Assembly: GCA_018716295.1 (NCBI GenBank) | Contig: DVKC01000001.1 | Location: 62,001-126,000 of the forward strand | DNA: 64,000 bases | From: Candidatus Avimuribaculum pullicola | GTDB lineage: Bacteria > Bacteroidota > Bacteroidia > Bacteroidales > Muribaculaceae | Direction: 5' to 3' | In this document: positions 25,695 to 33,748 of the stretch, in pieces | Numbering within the stretch: the first letter of the stretch is position 1 | How the letters are laid out: each line of letters begins with the position of its first letter | Notes under the pieces: generated by a model | Databases searched by the model: none | The model's input: only the letters and a program-made list of their open reading frames with translations | Told to the model about the DNA's origin: nothing | Made by a program: the position numbers and the translations under genes

Positions 25695-25767
25695 CTGCGG
25701 CGCGGCAGTAGCAAAAAATCAGCGAGCTATTTTTTTGCTATTGCGCTTGCCTTGCACTATCTTTGCA
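25695..25767 (+). repeat. Palindrome-promoter repeat, copy B
   Basis: Well-preserved copy: a GC-rich 5' part (GCGGCGCGGCAGTAGC), A-run, AATCAGCGAGCTA, T-run, GCTATTGCGC, then CTTGCACTATCTTTGCA. TTTG (25734-25737) and TATCTTTG (25758-25765) are 20 nt apart. It places a consensus promoter 35 bp before the small sorting-domain-like protein gene at 25801. The region 25549-25694 otherwise holds only the fabI promoter. Confidence 0.85.
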
Positions 25768-25800
25768 TTACAGAAAACAGGAAGTTAAGAGGTAAATAAG

Positions 25801-26136
25801 ATGAACAGATTGTTTGCAGCGGTTTTATTGTGTTTGGTGGTCGCTTTCCACAGCTATACTGGTGTGGCGGCTCAGCCCAAGTGGCAACACACCGATATCG
25901 TTGTTGAAGGGCCGAGCCTTAACAATCCCGCCGAAACAGGAGGCATAGCCATATACAGCCGCGAACAGTCGATAATCATCATTACCGACCGCCGTGTGGA
26001 GGTGCGTGTTTTCACTATCTTGGGTCAACTTGTGTCGCGCGGCGATGTGCAACCTGGCACTTCGGTATTAAATATCAATTCACGAGGTATATATATTGTG
26101 AAGATTGAAAACATGACACAAAAGGTAGCCTTGTGA
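25801..26136 (+). CDS. Small secreted protein consisting mainly of a T9SS-sorting-domain-like fold
   Basis: 111 aa with signal peptide (residues 1-24, MNRLFAAVLLCLVVAFHSYT...VAAQ). After a ~30-residue linker, the rest (residues ~45-111) matches the pattern of Por/T9SS type A C-terminal sorting domains: VEVRVFTILGQLVSRGDV, PGTSVLNINSRGIYIVKIEN, ending MTQKVAL. Normally this domain terminates a large cargo protein; here there is almost no cargo. It may be a remnant, a decoy or chaperone-like competitor, or a small cell-surface peptide. Transcription probably starts in the palindrome-promoter repeat just upstream; ilvE follows after 47 bp and may share the transcript. Confidence 0.75.
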   Translation: MNRLFAAVLLCLVVAFHSYTGVAAQPKWQHTDIVVEGPSLNNPAETGGIAIYSREQSIIIITDRRVEVRVFTILGQLVSRGDVQPGTSVLNINSRGIYIVKIENMTQKVAL

Positions 26137-26183
26137 CCTACACATTATTCCTATAGACAATTAACCTAAAAAATATTCGCAAT

Positions 26184-27209
26184 ATGGAACAGAATGCTAA
26201 TTTAGACTGGGCAAACCTGTCGTTTGGCTACATGAAGACCGACTATAACGTGCGTTGTGCCTACAAGGATGGCGCATGGGGTGAGGTCGAAGTTACCGAC
26301 TCGGAATATATAAACATGCATATGGCAGCCACTTGTCTGCACTACGGGCAAGAGATATTCGAGGGCCTCAAGGCTTTCAAAGGCAAGGATGGGAAGATTC
26401 GCATTTTCAGGCTCGATGAGAATGCCAAGCGCATCCAACGCAGCGCAAACGGTATAATGATGGCTCCGCTGCCAGTTGAAAAATTCCGCGAAATGGTGGA
26501 AAAGGTGGTTAAGCTCAACGAGCGTTTCATTCCGCCATACGGTAGTGGCTCGTCACTCTATATCCGTCCGATTGAACTCGGCATGACGGCGCAAGTGGGC
26601 GTAAAACCTGCTACTGAATATCTGTTCTTGATTTTTGTGACTCCTGTAGGCCCATATTTCAAGGAAGGCTTCAAGCCGACCAAGGTTGCGGTGTACCGCG
26701 AGTTTGACCGTGCTGCTCCGTGTGGTACTGGACGCTGGAAGGTGGGTGGCAACTATGCTGCCAGCCTCAAGGCGGGTGAGTTGGCTCACAAGGGTGGTTA
26801 CTCGGCTGTGCTTTACCTTGACCCGAAAGAGAAGAAATATATCGATGAATGTGGGCCGGCCAATTTCTTTGCCATCAAGGGTAACAAGTATATCACACCA
26901 AAGTCAAATTCAATATTGCCATCAATCACCAACATGAGTTTGCAGCAGATTGCCAAGGACATGGGCCTCGAAGTGGAATGCCGCCCAATGTTGCTTGAGG
27001 AACTCAATGATGTAGATGAGGCCGCTGAATGCGGAACTGCCGCCGTGGCTGCGCCGATAAGCGAGGTTGACGACATCGATGAAGGCAAGAAATATGTTAT
27101 TGCCAAAGATGGCCAACCAGGCCCTGTGACTACTATGCTGTATAACCGCTTGCGTGCTATACAGCTTGGTGACGAGCCCGACACGCACAATTGGGTGACA
27201 GTGCTTTGA
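26184..27209 (+). CDS. ilvE: Branched-chain-amino-acid aminotransferase
   Basis: 341 aa PLP fold-type IV enzyme of the eukaryote-like BCAT group. The Schiff-base lysine is Lys186 in GTGRWKVGGNYAASLKA. Other family segments are HYGQEIFEGLKAFKGKDG (~53-70), YIRPIELG, GGYSAVLYLD, YIDECGPANFFAI and ECGTAAVAAPISEV near the C-terminus. It interconverts Leu, Ile and Val with their keto acids using 2-oxoglutarate. ATG 26184 gives the usual N-terminus for this group. No other ilv or leu genes are nearby; an intrinsic terminator follows. Confidence 0.95.
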   Translation: MEQNANLDWANLSFGYMKTDYNVRCAYKDGAWGEVEVTDSEYINMHMAATCLHYGQEIFEGLKAFKGKDGKIRIFRLDENAKRIQRSANGIMMAPLPVEKFREMVEKVVKLNERFIPPYGSGSSLYIRPIELGMTAQVGVKPATEYLFLIFVTPVGPYFKEGFKPTKVAVYREFDRAAPCGTGRWKVGGNYAASLKAGELAHKGGYSAVLYLDPKEKKYIDECGPANFFAIKGNKYITPKSNSILPSITNMSLQQIAKDMGLEVECRPMLLEELNDVDEAAECGTAAVAAPISEVDDIDEGKKYVIAKDGQPGPVTTMLYNRLRAIQLGDEPDTHNWVTVL

Positions 27210-27246
27210 CCTGGAAGCGGTCATTAATTGATTGATACAGCTATAA

Positions 27247-27305
27247 GCCCTGGAGGGGGCTGCGCCATGCTTAACAGGTTAAGCAAGGTTTTGCCCCTCC
27301 AGGGC
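27247..27305 (+). terminator. Intrinsic terminator after ilvE
   Basis: GCCCTGGAGGGG (27247-27258) pairs with CCCCTCCAGGGC (27294-27305), with an inner stem GCTTAAC/GTTAAGC, followed by AATTTTAC. 37 bp after the ilvE stop. Confidence 0.75.
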
Positions 27306-27410
27306 AATTTTACATTGTCAAATGAAGGTGTTGTAACTTATAAATCGTAATTAAAGTTGCCGTATTTATCTAATTCGACACACCTCCATTAACCGATATA
27401 AGTTTTAATA

Positions 27411-27950
27411 ATGATGGACTACCTTTCGATAATCGAACGATATTATGGCCGTGATACCGATGCGGCACGGTTGCTCATTAAACATAGCCAGCAAGTGGCC
27501 GACCTTGCCATGGACATAGCTGCGAGGAAGCCTCAATTGGAAATCGATGTGCGTTTTGTCTATGAGGCGGCAATGTTGCACGACATAGGCATATATCTCA
27601 CCGATGCTCCGGAGATTTGTTGCAATGGTGTCGAACCTTACATCAAGCATGGCTTGCTGGGCCGCGAGTTGCTCGACAGCCTGGGTTTCCCGCGTCATGC
27701 ATTGGTGTGCGAGCGGCACACGGGTGCAGGTTTGTCGAAACTTGACATAATAGACCAGCATTTGCCGTTGCCCGTGCGCGACATGCTCCCTGTGACTGTG
27801 GAGGAAAAACTGGTGTGCTATGCCGACAAATTTTATTCAAAGTCGCACCCCGACCGCACTGCCACTTACGAGCAGGCACGCAAAAAATTGGGCAAATATG
27901 GCGAGGACACTGTAGCTCGCTTTGATGCCCTGCATGAGTTATTCGGCTGA
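27411..27950 (+). CDS. HD-domain phosphohydrolase
   Basis: 179 aa HD-superfamily protein. The metal ligands are visible as His25 in LLIKHSQQVADLA, the HD pair His57-Asp58 in EAAMLHDIGIYL, and His residues in the HGLLGRELL and RHTGAGLSK segments downstream. Size and layout match the small HDIG-type uncharacterised hydrolases (often tagged TIGR00277/YqeK-like neighbours) that act on nucleotides or phosphate esters. The exact substrate is unknown. Start could be either of two adjacent ATG codons (27411 or 27414). The 3' end overlaps the convergent GNAT gene by 12 bp. Confidence 0.82.
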   Translation: MMDYLSIIERYYGRDTDAARLLIKHSQQVADLAMDIAARKPQLEIDVRFVYEAAMLHDIGIYLTDAPEICCNGVEPYIKHGLLGRELLDSLGFPRHALVCERHTGAGLSKLDIIDQHLPLPVRDMLPVTVEEKLVCYADKFYSKSHPDRTATYEQARKKLGKYGEDTVARFDALHELFG

Positions 27951-28496
27951 CGGCTGGGGCTTGCAACCATATACCTTGACACGTATCTCGGCCACAGCTC
28001 CCACAAGTTGTTGTGGCGATACGTGCCCGTGTGTCATCAAGTTCATCGGAAGTTCACTTTTCCCGGGGCCGTATGGCGGTTGGGTGTAGCTGAAGTCTCC
28101 ATGGAACTTGAATCCCAATGTTTCATAGAATTTTACACGCCTCACTGCTATTGGTTCGATTGGCGGTTCCACTTCAAGCACCATGTCGGACGATACGTTG
28201 TCGAGGAAATGTGTGAGCATGGTGCGTCCCAAGCCTTGTCCGCGCATTTGGGGAATTACGGCGAAATGTTCGCCATATACGACCTTGCAATCTAATTGCC
28301 AGTATGACAAGAATGCCAGCAGAGTGTCGCCATCAAAAGCCCCGATTACCGCGAATGGCGTGTTGTCGGTGGCAAGCAGGGCCACAAAATCACTGAAGTC
28401 GCGGCGTTCGTCGGCAGGGAAAGCCGATTCATATAATTGTTCCACTTGGGACAGGGACATGTCGGTGTGGGAAAGTGTGCGATAGATAATTTCCAT
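27939..28496 (-). CDS. GNAT-family N-acetyltransferase
   Basis: 185 aa with the GNAT acetyl-CoA-binding motif A at ~85-105 (FAVIPQMRGQGLGRTMLTHFL) and motif B at ~120-140 (AVRRVKFYETLGFKFHG). Substrate unknown; these proteins acetylate small molecules or proteins. ATG 28496 is chosen over the in-frame TTG at 28505. The C-terminal ~30 residues (HVSPQQLVGAVAEIRVKVYG) lie outside the GNAT core. Convergent with, and overlapping, the HD-domain gene by 12 bp. Confidence 0.85.
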   Translation of the reverse strand: MEIIYRTLSHTDMSLSQVEQLYESAFPADERRDFSDFVALLATDNTPFAVIGAFDGDTLLAFLSYWQLDCKVVYGEHFAVIPQMRGQGLGRTMLTHFLDNVSSDMVLEVEPPIEPIAVRRVKFYETLGFKFHGDFSYTQPPYGPGKSELPMNLMTHGHVSPQQLVGAVAEIRVKVYGCKPQPSAE

Positions 28497-28585
28497 AAAA
28501 TTCAAAAATTTAACTTACAAAATTGCAATAATTCGATTATTAATTTCTACCTTTATACAAAATATTAAAAACTTACGCAAGATAC

Positions 28586-28611
28586 GCATTTTTTGCCAAA
28601 GGCGCAAATGC
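28586..28611. promoter_or_regulatory. Quasi-palindrome upstream of the Lrp-type regulator gene
   Basis: GCATTTTTTGCC-AAA-GGCGCAAATGC pairs GCATTT with AAATGC and GCC with GGC in a 26-bp near-symmetric site 120 bp before the regulator ATG, in the divergent gap with the GNAT gene. Lrp/AsnC proteins commonly autoregulate through such sites; this is inference. The rest of 28497-28730 is AT-rich with no clear -33/-7 pair. Confidence 0.3.
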
Positions 28612-28730
28612 GGTGTATGGAGAGGCAAAACGGAACACCGCTGCCAGGCTGGGCAATAAACATCGTGTCGAGCAAGCGATTAATAACGGCAAAGTCATTA
28701 TAATAAAAACTTAAAACTTCTTTTAATCTC

Positions 28731-29210
28731 ATGGCAAATTTTCAGTTAGACGAATTGGACCGCAAAATTTTGAAAATGCTTTCGTCGAACGCGCGTAAAC
28801 CTTATCTTGAAATTGCACGTGAATGCAACGTATCAGGGGCTGCTATTCATCAACGTATCCAGAAACTTTATAGCGTGGGAGTGCTCACTGGTTCGGAGTC
28901 GAACATAGAACCGACCTCGGTGGGGTTAAACACTTGTGCATACGTGGGATTTTTCTTGAGCGACCCTTCGCGCTTCGATGAAGTGATTGAACGGCTGAAG
29001 GCTATGCCCGAGGTGGTGGAATGCCACTATACTACGGGCAAATATGATATGCTCATCAAATTGTATGCCCGCAACAACGAGCACTTGCTCGAACTCATAC
29101 ACGACCAGTTGCAATCGATAGGCTTTGCCCGTACCGAAACGCTCATTTCGTTCAAGCAGGTGTTTAAACGCCAAATCCCTATTTACGATAATCCGTTTGG
29201 AAATGAATGA
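28731..29210 (+). CDS. Lrp/AsnC-family transcriptional regulator
   Basis: 159 aa. The N-terminal winged helix-turn-helix is FQLDELDRKILKMLSSNAR...LEIARECNVSGAAIHQRIQKL (residues 4-47). The C-terminal RAM/effector domain runs ~65-145 (TCAYVGFFLSDPSRFDEV; VVECHYTTGKYDMLIKL). Such regulators form dimers to octamers and sense amino acids or related ligands; the ligand here is unknown. The stop overlaps the start of the inositol-monophosphatase-like gene by 8 bp, so the two are translationally coupled. Confidence 0.92.
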   Translation: MANFQLDELDRKILKMLSSNARKPYLEIARECNVSGAAIHQRIQKLYSVGVLTGSESNIEPTSVGLNTCAYVGFFLSDPSRFDEVIERLKAMPEVVECHYTTGKYDMLIKLYARNNEHLLELIHDQLQSIGFARTETLISFKQVFKRQIPIYDNPFGNE

Positions 29211-29985
29211 TTATAATTCGCTGTTGCTTGATGCCGTGCAGTGTGCACAAGAAGTGGGGAAAATACATCTTTCTTACTTCAGGAAAGGTAATCTCGACGT
29301 GCAAGCAAAGCATGGCAATGAAAGCGACATCGTGACCTCGGCCGACAAGGCATCGGAGGCCTACATCATCAACTTTATCCGCGCCCGCTACCCCGACCAC
29401 TCCATCTTGTCGGAAGAGGCGGGCGAAGTTGATGGTAGTGCCGAATTTCAATGGGTGGTTGACCCGCTTGATGGCACTACCAATTTCAGTTCGGGGCTGC
29501 CTGAATTTAATGTGTCGATAGGTATCCGCCACAATGGTGTGACAGTTGTCGGTGTGGTTTATGCTGCATACCTCGGAGAGCTGTTCCATGCCGTGCGTGG
29601 AGAAGGGGCTTTCCTTAACGGCGAGCTGATACATTGCGGCTCGCGTCAGTCGCTCGACCGTTGCGTTGTGGCAACGGGATTTCCTGTCGATAAGGATTGC
29701 AACCCCGACAACAATCTCGACAACGTTGCCCGCATACTGCCGCAAGTGCGTGGCTTGCGAAGGCTTGGGGCTGCTGCGGTTGACATATCATACGTAGCAG
29801 CAGGTATTCTTGATGCTTATTGGGAACTTAACCTGCATGAATGGGATGTCTGCGCAGGATTGCTAATAGCCGAGGAAGCTGGTGCCAAGTACCATTATTT
29901 TCGCGACGACCGCAATATATCGGTGTTGGTGGCATCGCCGCAGATACTCCCGCAAATATTGCCGCTGCTCTCCAACGGCAAATAG
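29203..29985 (+). CDS. Inositol-monophosphatase-family protein
   Basis: 260 aa Mg-dependent phosphatase of the IMPase/SuhB/CysQ superfamily. Motifs: DIVTSADKASEAYI, SILSEEAGE (metal-binding EE), VVDPLDGTTNF and ELNLHEWDVCAGLLIAEEAGA (in place of the usual WD.AA). The closest pattern is inositol-1-monophosphatase; 3'-phosphoadenosine-5'-phosphate phosphatase activity cannot be excluded. ATG 29203 is used; the frame upstream to 29125 lies inside the Lrp gene. The coupling to an Lrp regulator is the only context clue. Confidence 0.9.
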   Translation: MNDYNSLLLDAVQCAQEVGKIHLSYFRKGNLDVQAKHGNESDIVTSADKASEAYIINFIRARYPDHSILSEEAGEVDGSAEFQWVVDPLDGTTNFSSGLPEFNVSIGIRHNGVTVVGVVYAAYLGELFHAVRGEGAFLNGELIHCGSRQSLDRCVVATGFPVDKDCNPDNNLDNVARILPQVRGLRRLGAAAVDISYVAAGILDAYWELNLHEWDVCAGLLIAEEAGAKYHYFRDDRNISVLVASPQILPQILPLLSNGK

Positions 29986-30080
29986 AGTCGGTACATGCCA
30001 AAATGATGAAACGCTGAGCGAGGCTCAATGCCATGACCATGGTGCGCTACGCTATAGCCAACAAAAATTGTCAATTGTTT

Positions 30081-31265
30081 CTATCGTAGTTTATTGGCGG
30101 AGTAATGGCGGCGGACAAAGAGGAAAAATCCCACTACACCGATTGCATTCACCATTGCTGAAATTTCAAATGCGCTCTGATAACCAAGAAATTCAGCCGC
30201 CCAGCCGCCGATTAACACACCCAAGCCCAGGCCTGCATCCCAAGAGGTGAGGAATGTGCTGTTGGCAGTGCCGCGTTGTGAATTTGGAGCAAGATTGATG
30301 AACATTGTCTGGTAGGCTGGGCACAGGTGACCGTTGCCAAGACCTATCACCACGGCTGCCGAATAATAGCCGATGGGGTGTTGCACGAGTGCGAAAACCG
30401 AGTATCCTATTAACGATAGAACCATGCCCGCTGCGGCATTGTGCGTGATTTTACCTTGTCGCAACGAACGGCTGCCAAGCAGCCGCGAGGCGATGAGTCC
30501 TATTGCCATGAGCATGAAGAATGTGCCTGTGCCGCTGGTGATGTGCAATTCTTTTTCGCCATATATGGCAAGGTAGGTTGACAATACGCCATAGCTGAAC
30601 GAGAAACATGCCATTGTGATGCTTTCGCGCCATCCCTTTAGCAGGAAAAAACGGTCGAGCGACATTGGTCGCTTCTCCTTGGCCAATTCGCGTTGACGTG
30701 GCTTCACGGTCGAAATTACGAAGAAGCCTATCCCCGAGGTCACGAGCGATAGTGCAAACATGTAGTGGAAATCGGGGACTATGCCATAAAGGTAAATGGC
30801 AATCGTTGGGCCAGTTGCCATGGCAAGGTTGTTGCTGAGTCCATAGTAGCCAATGCCCTCGGCACGACGGCTGGGGTATAGCACGTCGATGGCCATGGTG
30901 CTGTTGGCCACCGTAGCCGAGCCAAACGAAAAGCCATGCAATGTGCGCACAATTGCAAACAGCAGCACTGTCCATGCCAAGAAGTATCCGGCAAAAAATA
31001 TGAAGAATGTGAAGTAGCACACCATAAGCACAGCCTTGCGAGGGTAGCTATCTACCATGAAGCCGCCAAATGGCCTTATTATCAATGCTGTGACTGTGTA
31101 GCCGGCAAGCACTATACCTATCATCTGCTCACTGGCCTGGAACGTGTCGTGCAGGTAAAGCGGCAGCAGCGGCATTATCAGGTAGAACGAAAAAAACAGC
31201 ATGAAATTGCCTGTGCAAACTTTTATGAAGTTTCTGTTCCACAGCCGTTCTTTTACTTCTTCCAT
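30081..31265 (-). CDS. MFS transporter
   Basis: 394 aa with 12 predicted membrane helices. The MFS signature between helices 2 and 3 is seen as RPFGGFMVDSYPRKAVLM (~63-80), and the helix 4-5 region has AMATGPTIAIYLYG. The protein resembles drug- or sugar-efflux members of the DHA/YfcJ group; substrate unknown. The start is 30 bp downstream of the miaB stop, so it is probably transcribed with miaB. No regulator of the MarR or TetR type is adjacent. The 95-bp gap 29986-30080 shows no gene. Confidence 0.9.
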   Translation of the reverse strand: MEEVKERLWNRNFIKVCTGNFMLFFSFYLIMPLLPLYLHDTFQASEQMIGIVLAGYTVTALIIRPFGGFMVDSYPRKAVLMVCYFTFFIFFAGYFLAWTVLLFAIVRTLHGFSFGSATVANSTMAIDVLYPSRRAEGIGYYGLSNNLAMATGPTIAIYLYGIVPDFHYMFALSLVTSGIGFFVISTVKPRQRELAKEKRPMSLDRFFLLKGWRESITMACFSFSYGVLSTYLAIYGEKELHITSGTGTFFMLMAIGLIASRLLGSRSLRQGKITHNAAAGMVLSLIGYSVFALVQHPIGYYSAAVVIGLGNGHLCPAYQTMFINLAPNSQRGTANSTFLTSWDAGLGLGVLIGGWAAEFLGYQSAFEISAMVNAIGVVGFFLFVRRHYSANKLR

Positions 31266-31295
31266 GGCACGACGTTTTTGGGGGGTGGTGTGTAT

Positions 31296-32660
31296 TTACT
31301 TGTTGCCTTGTTCAAGTTCTCCAATCAGTGTGGCCGACGAGCAATCTACCACTCGTGTGAGTACAAAGTCGCCGATATGGATTTCAGGTGACGACTTGAA
31401 CACAACTACCTTGTTCTGCTGGGTGCGTCCAAACATGTCTTCACGTGACCGCTTGGAATATCCCTCGACAAGCACCTCGAATGTGCGGCCTACATCGCGG
31501 CGGTTGCTGGCGAGCGACAATTCGTTTTCAAGTGCTATCATGCGGTTGAGCCGTTCGATTTTTACGTCTTCGGGAACATTGTCGGGTAGGTGTTTTGATG
31601 CATACGTGCCAGGACGTTCGGAATACTTGAACATGAATGCCGAGTCAAATCCCACTTCACGCATCAGGCTCAATGTCTGCTGGAAATCTTCTTCGGTTTC
31701 GCCATGGAAACCTGTAAACATGTCGGTCGATATGCCGCAATCGGGTATTGCGGTTCTTATGACATGTATGCGGTCGAGATACCATTGCCGTGTGTACTTG
31801 CGGTTCATCGCTTTCAGCACGCTGTCGCTACCCGATTGCACGGGCAGGTGCACGTGGTTGCATATATTTGGACGGCTGGCGATTGTGGCTATTATTTCAT
31901 CACTCATGTCCTTTGGGTGCGATGTGGTGAAGCGCACCCTCATGTCGGGGGCGGCATCGGCTACCATGGCAAGCAGTGATGCAAATCCTATGTTGTTGCC
32001 GTTGTCCGTGTCGGTGTAGTTGTAGGAATTTACATTTTGTCCCAGCAGGGTCACTTCTTTGAATCCACGGTTGCGCAGGTCGGCAAGTTCGTTGAGTATG
32101 CTTTGCGGTTCGCGGCTTCGTTCGCGTCCACGTGTATATGGCACGATGCAGTAGGAGCAGAAGTTGTTGCACCCGCGCATGATGCTGATGAAGCCGCTAA
32201 TGCGGCTGTTGCCGAGTCGTCGAGGTATCACATCGCGGTATGTTTCGGTAGTCGAGAGTTCCACATTGATAGCTTTTTCGCCCCTTTCGGCAGCAGCTAC
32301 CAGTGAAGGTAATTCGAGATATGCATCAGGCCCTGCGACCAAGTCAACGCCACACTCGTTTATCAGCTTGTCTTTCACCCTCTCGGCCATGCAGCCCAGC
32401 ACGCCTATTATGAAGTGCCGTCCGCGTTTGCGTCGCAGGGCGTTGAGCTGGGTGAGGCGAGCAAGGATTTTCTGCTCGGCATTGTCGCGGATTGAGCATG
32501 TGTTGAGCAGTACTGCATCATAGTCCTCATCGCCTTTTTCCACGGCTTCATATCCAGCCATGCCCATCACCGAGGCAACCACTTCGCTGTCGGCTACATT
32601 CATTTGGCAGCCATAAGTTTCGATATATAGTTTCTTGTTGTGTGCGCCGTTGTCAACCAT
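31296..32660 (-). CDS. miaB: tRNA-2-methylthio-N6-dimethylallyladenosine synthase
   Basis: 454 aa radical-SAM methylthiotransferase. N-terminal MTTase domain cysteines are Cys18 (YIETYGCQMN), Cys55 (LLNTCSIRDN) and Cys90 (GVLGCMAER), binding the auxiliary cluster. The radical-SAM cluster motif is CNNFCSYC (Cys164, 168, 171) in GCNNFCSYCIVPYTRGRERS. The last ~65 residues form the TRAM RNA-binding domain. It modifies A37 of tRNAs reading U-starting codons. ATG 32660 is chosen: the in-frame extension to 32690 starts at TTG and its TATATTTG is itself a good -7 box (minus, 32688-32681), leaving a ~15-nt leader. Confidence 0.95.
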   Translation of the reverse strand: MVDNGAHNKKLYIETYGCQMNVADSEVVASVMGMAGYEAVEKGDEDYDAVLLNTCSIRDNAEQKILARLTQLNALRRKRGRHFIIGVLGCMAERVKDKLINECGVDLVAGPDAYLELPSLVAAAERGEKAINVELSTTETYRDVIPRRLGNSRISGFISIMRGCNNFCSYCIVPYTRGRERSREPQSILNELADLRNRGFKEVTLLGQNVNSYNYTDTDNGNNIGFASLLAMVADAAPDMRVRFTTSHPKDMSDEIIATIASRPNICNHVHLPVQSGSDSVLKAMNRKYTRQWYLDRIHVIRTAIPDCGISTDMFTGFHGETEEDFQQTLSLMREVGFDSAFMFKYSERPGTYASKHLPDNVPEDVKIERLNRMIALENELSLASNRRDVGRTFEVLVEGYSKRSREDMFGRTQQNKVVVFKSSPEIHIGDFVLTRVVDCSSATLIGELEQGNK

Positions 32661-32768
32661 TGTAGTGTCATTTTGGGTACAAATATACAACGTTTGCCGC
32701 AGAATTTGTCCCCATGGGAGTGTTTTCTGCGTAAATTTTAAGTATGCCGAGGTGCTAATCGGCTCGGG

Positions 32769-33386
32769 TTATTGTGCTTGTTCGAGTAGTCCCTCGCCGG
32801 GAATGAGCAGTATTTCGATTCGGCGGTTGGCAGCTCGGTTGGCCACTGTGTTGTTTGGTAATAGCGGGCTTTCGCTGCCCATTGCAAAGTCCATGATTTC
32901 CATGCCGCTGGTTTCTTTGCCGAGCCATTGGGCCACGGCGGCGGCTTGTTCTCCGCTGCGCTTTAGGCAGTAAGATGGTGAGCCAGTGTTGTCGGCATAT
33001 CCAGCTATTGCGATGCGGTAAAATCCTGGTTCGCCCATGTATGGGATGATTTCGCGCAATAGCCTTGCGCCTTTGCCGGTGATTTCGGTGCTGCTGGGAG
33101 CGAATAGTTTTGCGGTGGGAATAATCACTATCACCACCTCGCGGTGCCGCATCATTTCGACGTTGTATCCAGCCTTGGCTATCGACTTGGCGCGTGACAG
33201 CTGGTAGTTGCGCACATATTCTTGTGCGTTTTCTTCCACTGCTGGTGTGGTGGTATATTCGTCATATCCCGAGTTGTCGTTACGGCTCATGGCAAAAGTC
33301 TGCATGGCCGACAATACAACCATGCAGACAACGGCTATTAACAATATGTAAATTTTATTATTCTTCGTCTTCCAATGTATTTTCAT
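32769..33386 (-). CDS. Small OmpA-domain envelope protein
   Basis: 205 aa. One N-terminal membrane anchor or signal (IYILLIAVVCMVVLSAMQTFA), then ~60 residues of linker, then an OmpA-type peptidoglycan-binding domain: PSSTEITGKGARLLREIIPYM, IAGYADNTGSPSYCLKRSGEQAAAVAQWL, and NRAANRRIEILLIPGE at the C-terminus. The TD of the usual GHTD motif reads YADNTG. It has no beta-barrel half, so it probably tethers a partner to the cell wall. The start overlaps the upstream gene (33358) by 29 bp if ATG 33386 is used; a Met six codons earlier (33404) is also possible. Confidence 0.85.
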   Translation of the reverse strand: MKIHWKTKNNKIYILLIAVVCMVVLSAMQTFAMSRNDNSGYDEYTTTPAVEENAQEYVRNYQLSRAKSIAKAGYNVEMMRHREVVIVIIPTAKLFAPSSTEITGKGARLLREIIPYMGEPGFYRIAIAGYADNTGSPSYCLKRSGEQAAAVAQWLGKETSGMEIMDFAMGSESPLLPNNTVANRAANRRIEILLIPGEGLLEQAQ

Positions 33387-33675
33387 ATTCCAATTCGCCT
33401 TCAACCAAGTATTTTATATCATCTACTTCGATTTGATTGTCGGGATCCTTGCGCAAATTCTTTTTTACGTAGTTGACGATTTCGTTGATGTTGTTTTCGT
33501 CCACCACGTCGTCGTCATACAAGATTTCGTCCTCGTCGCCTTTCTCAAAGTAGTCAAACATAGTGTCGATCAAAAGCAAAATGTCGTCGTCGCTGTATTT
33601 GTTTTTGATCGCGTTGGGTACGTAATTTCTGATGAACGCAATTGCATCGTTTTCATCAAATTCCTTAGTTTCCAT
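33358..33675 (-). CDS. Small acidic conserved protein, function unknown
   Basis: 105 aa, extremely acidic (many Asp/Glu, especially residues 45-65 and the C-terminal EGELEYENTLEDEE). No signal peptide, membrane segment or recognisable domain; the pattern IAFIRNYVPNAIKNKYSDDDILLLIDTMFDYF is helical. Proteins like this occur in Bacteroidales with no assigned role. The gene overlaps the OmpA-domain protein gene on the same strand, suggesting translational coupling. Reality of the gene is supported by its clean start after a ~70-bp gap and unidirectional overlap rather than by homology. Confidence 0.65.
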   Translation of the reverse strand: METKEFDENDAIAFIRNYVPNAIKNKYSDDDILLLIDTMFDYFEKGDEDEILYDDDVVDENNINEIVNYVKKNLRKDPDNQIEVDDIKYLVEGELEYENTLEDEE

Positions 33676-33748
33676 TTTGTTGTTTTCTAAGATAAGGTTT
33701 AATAAAAATAGTATTCAATGTAATATTTAGATTGTTGTTAATTAGATT

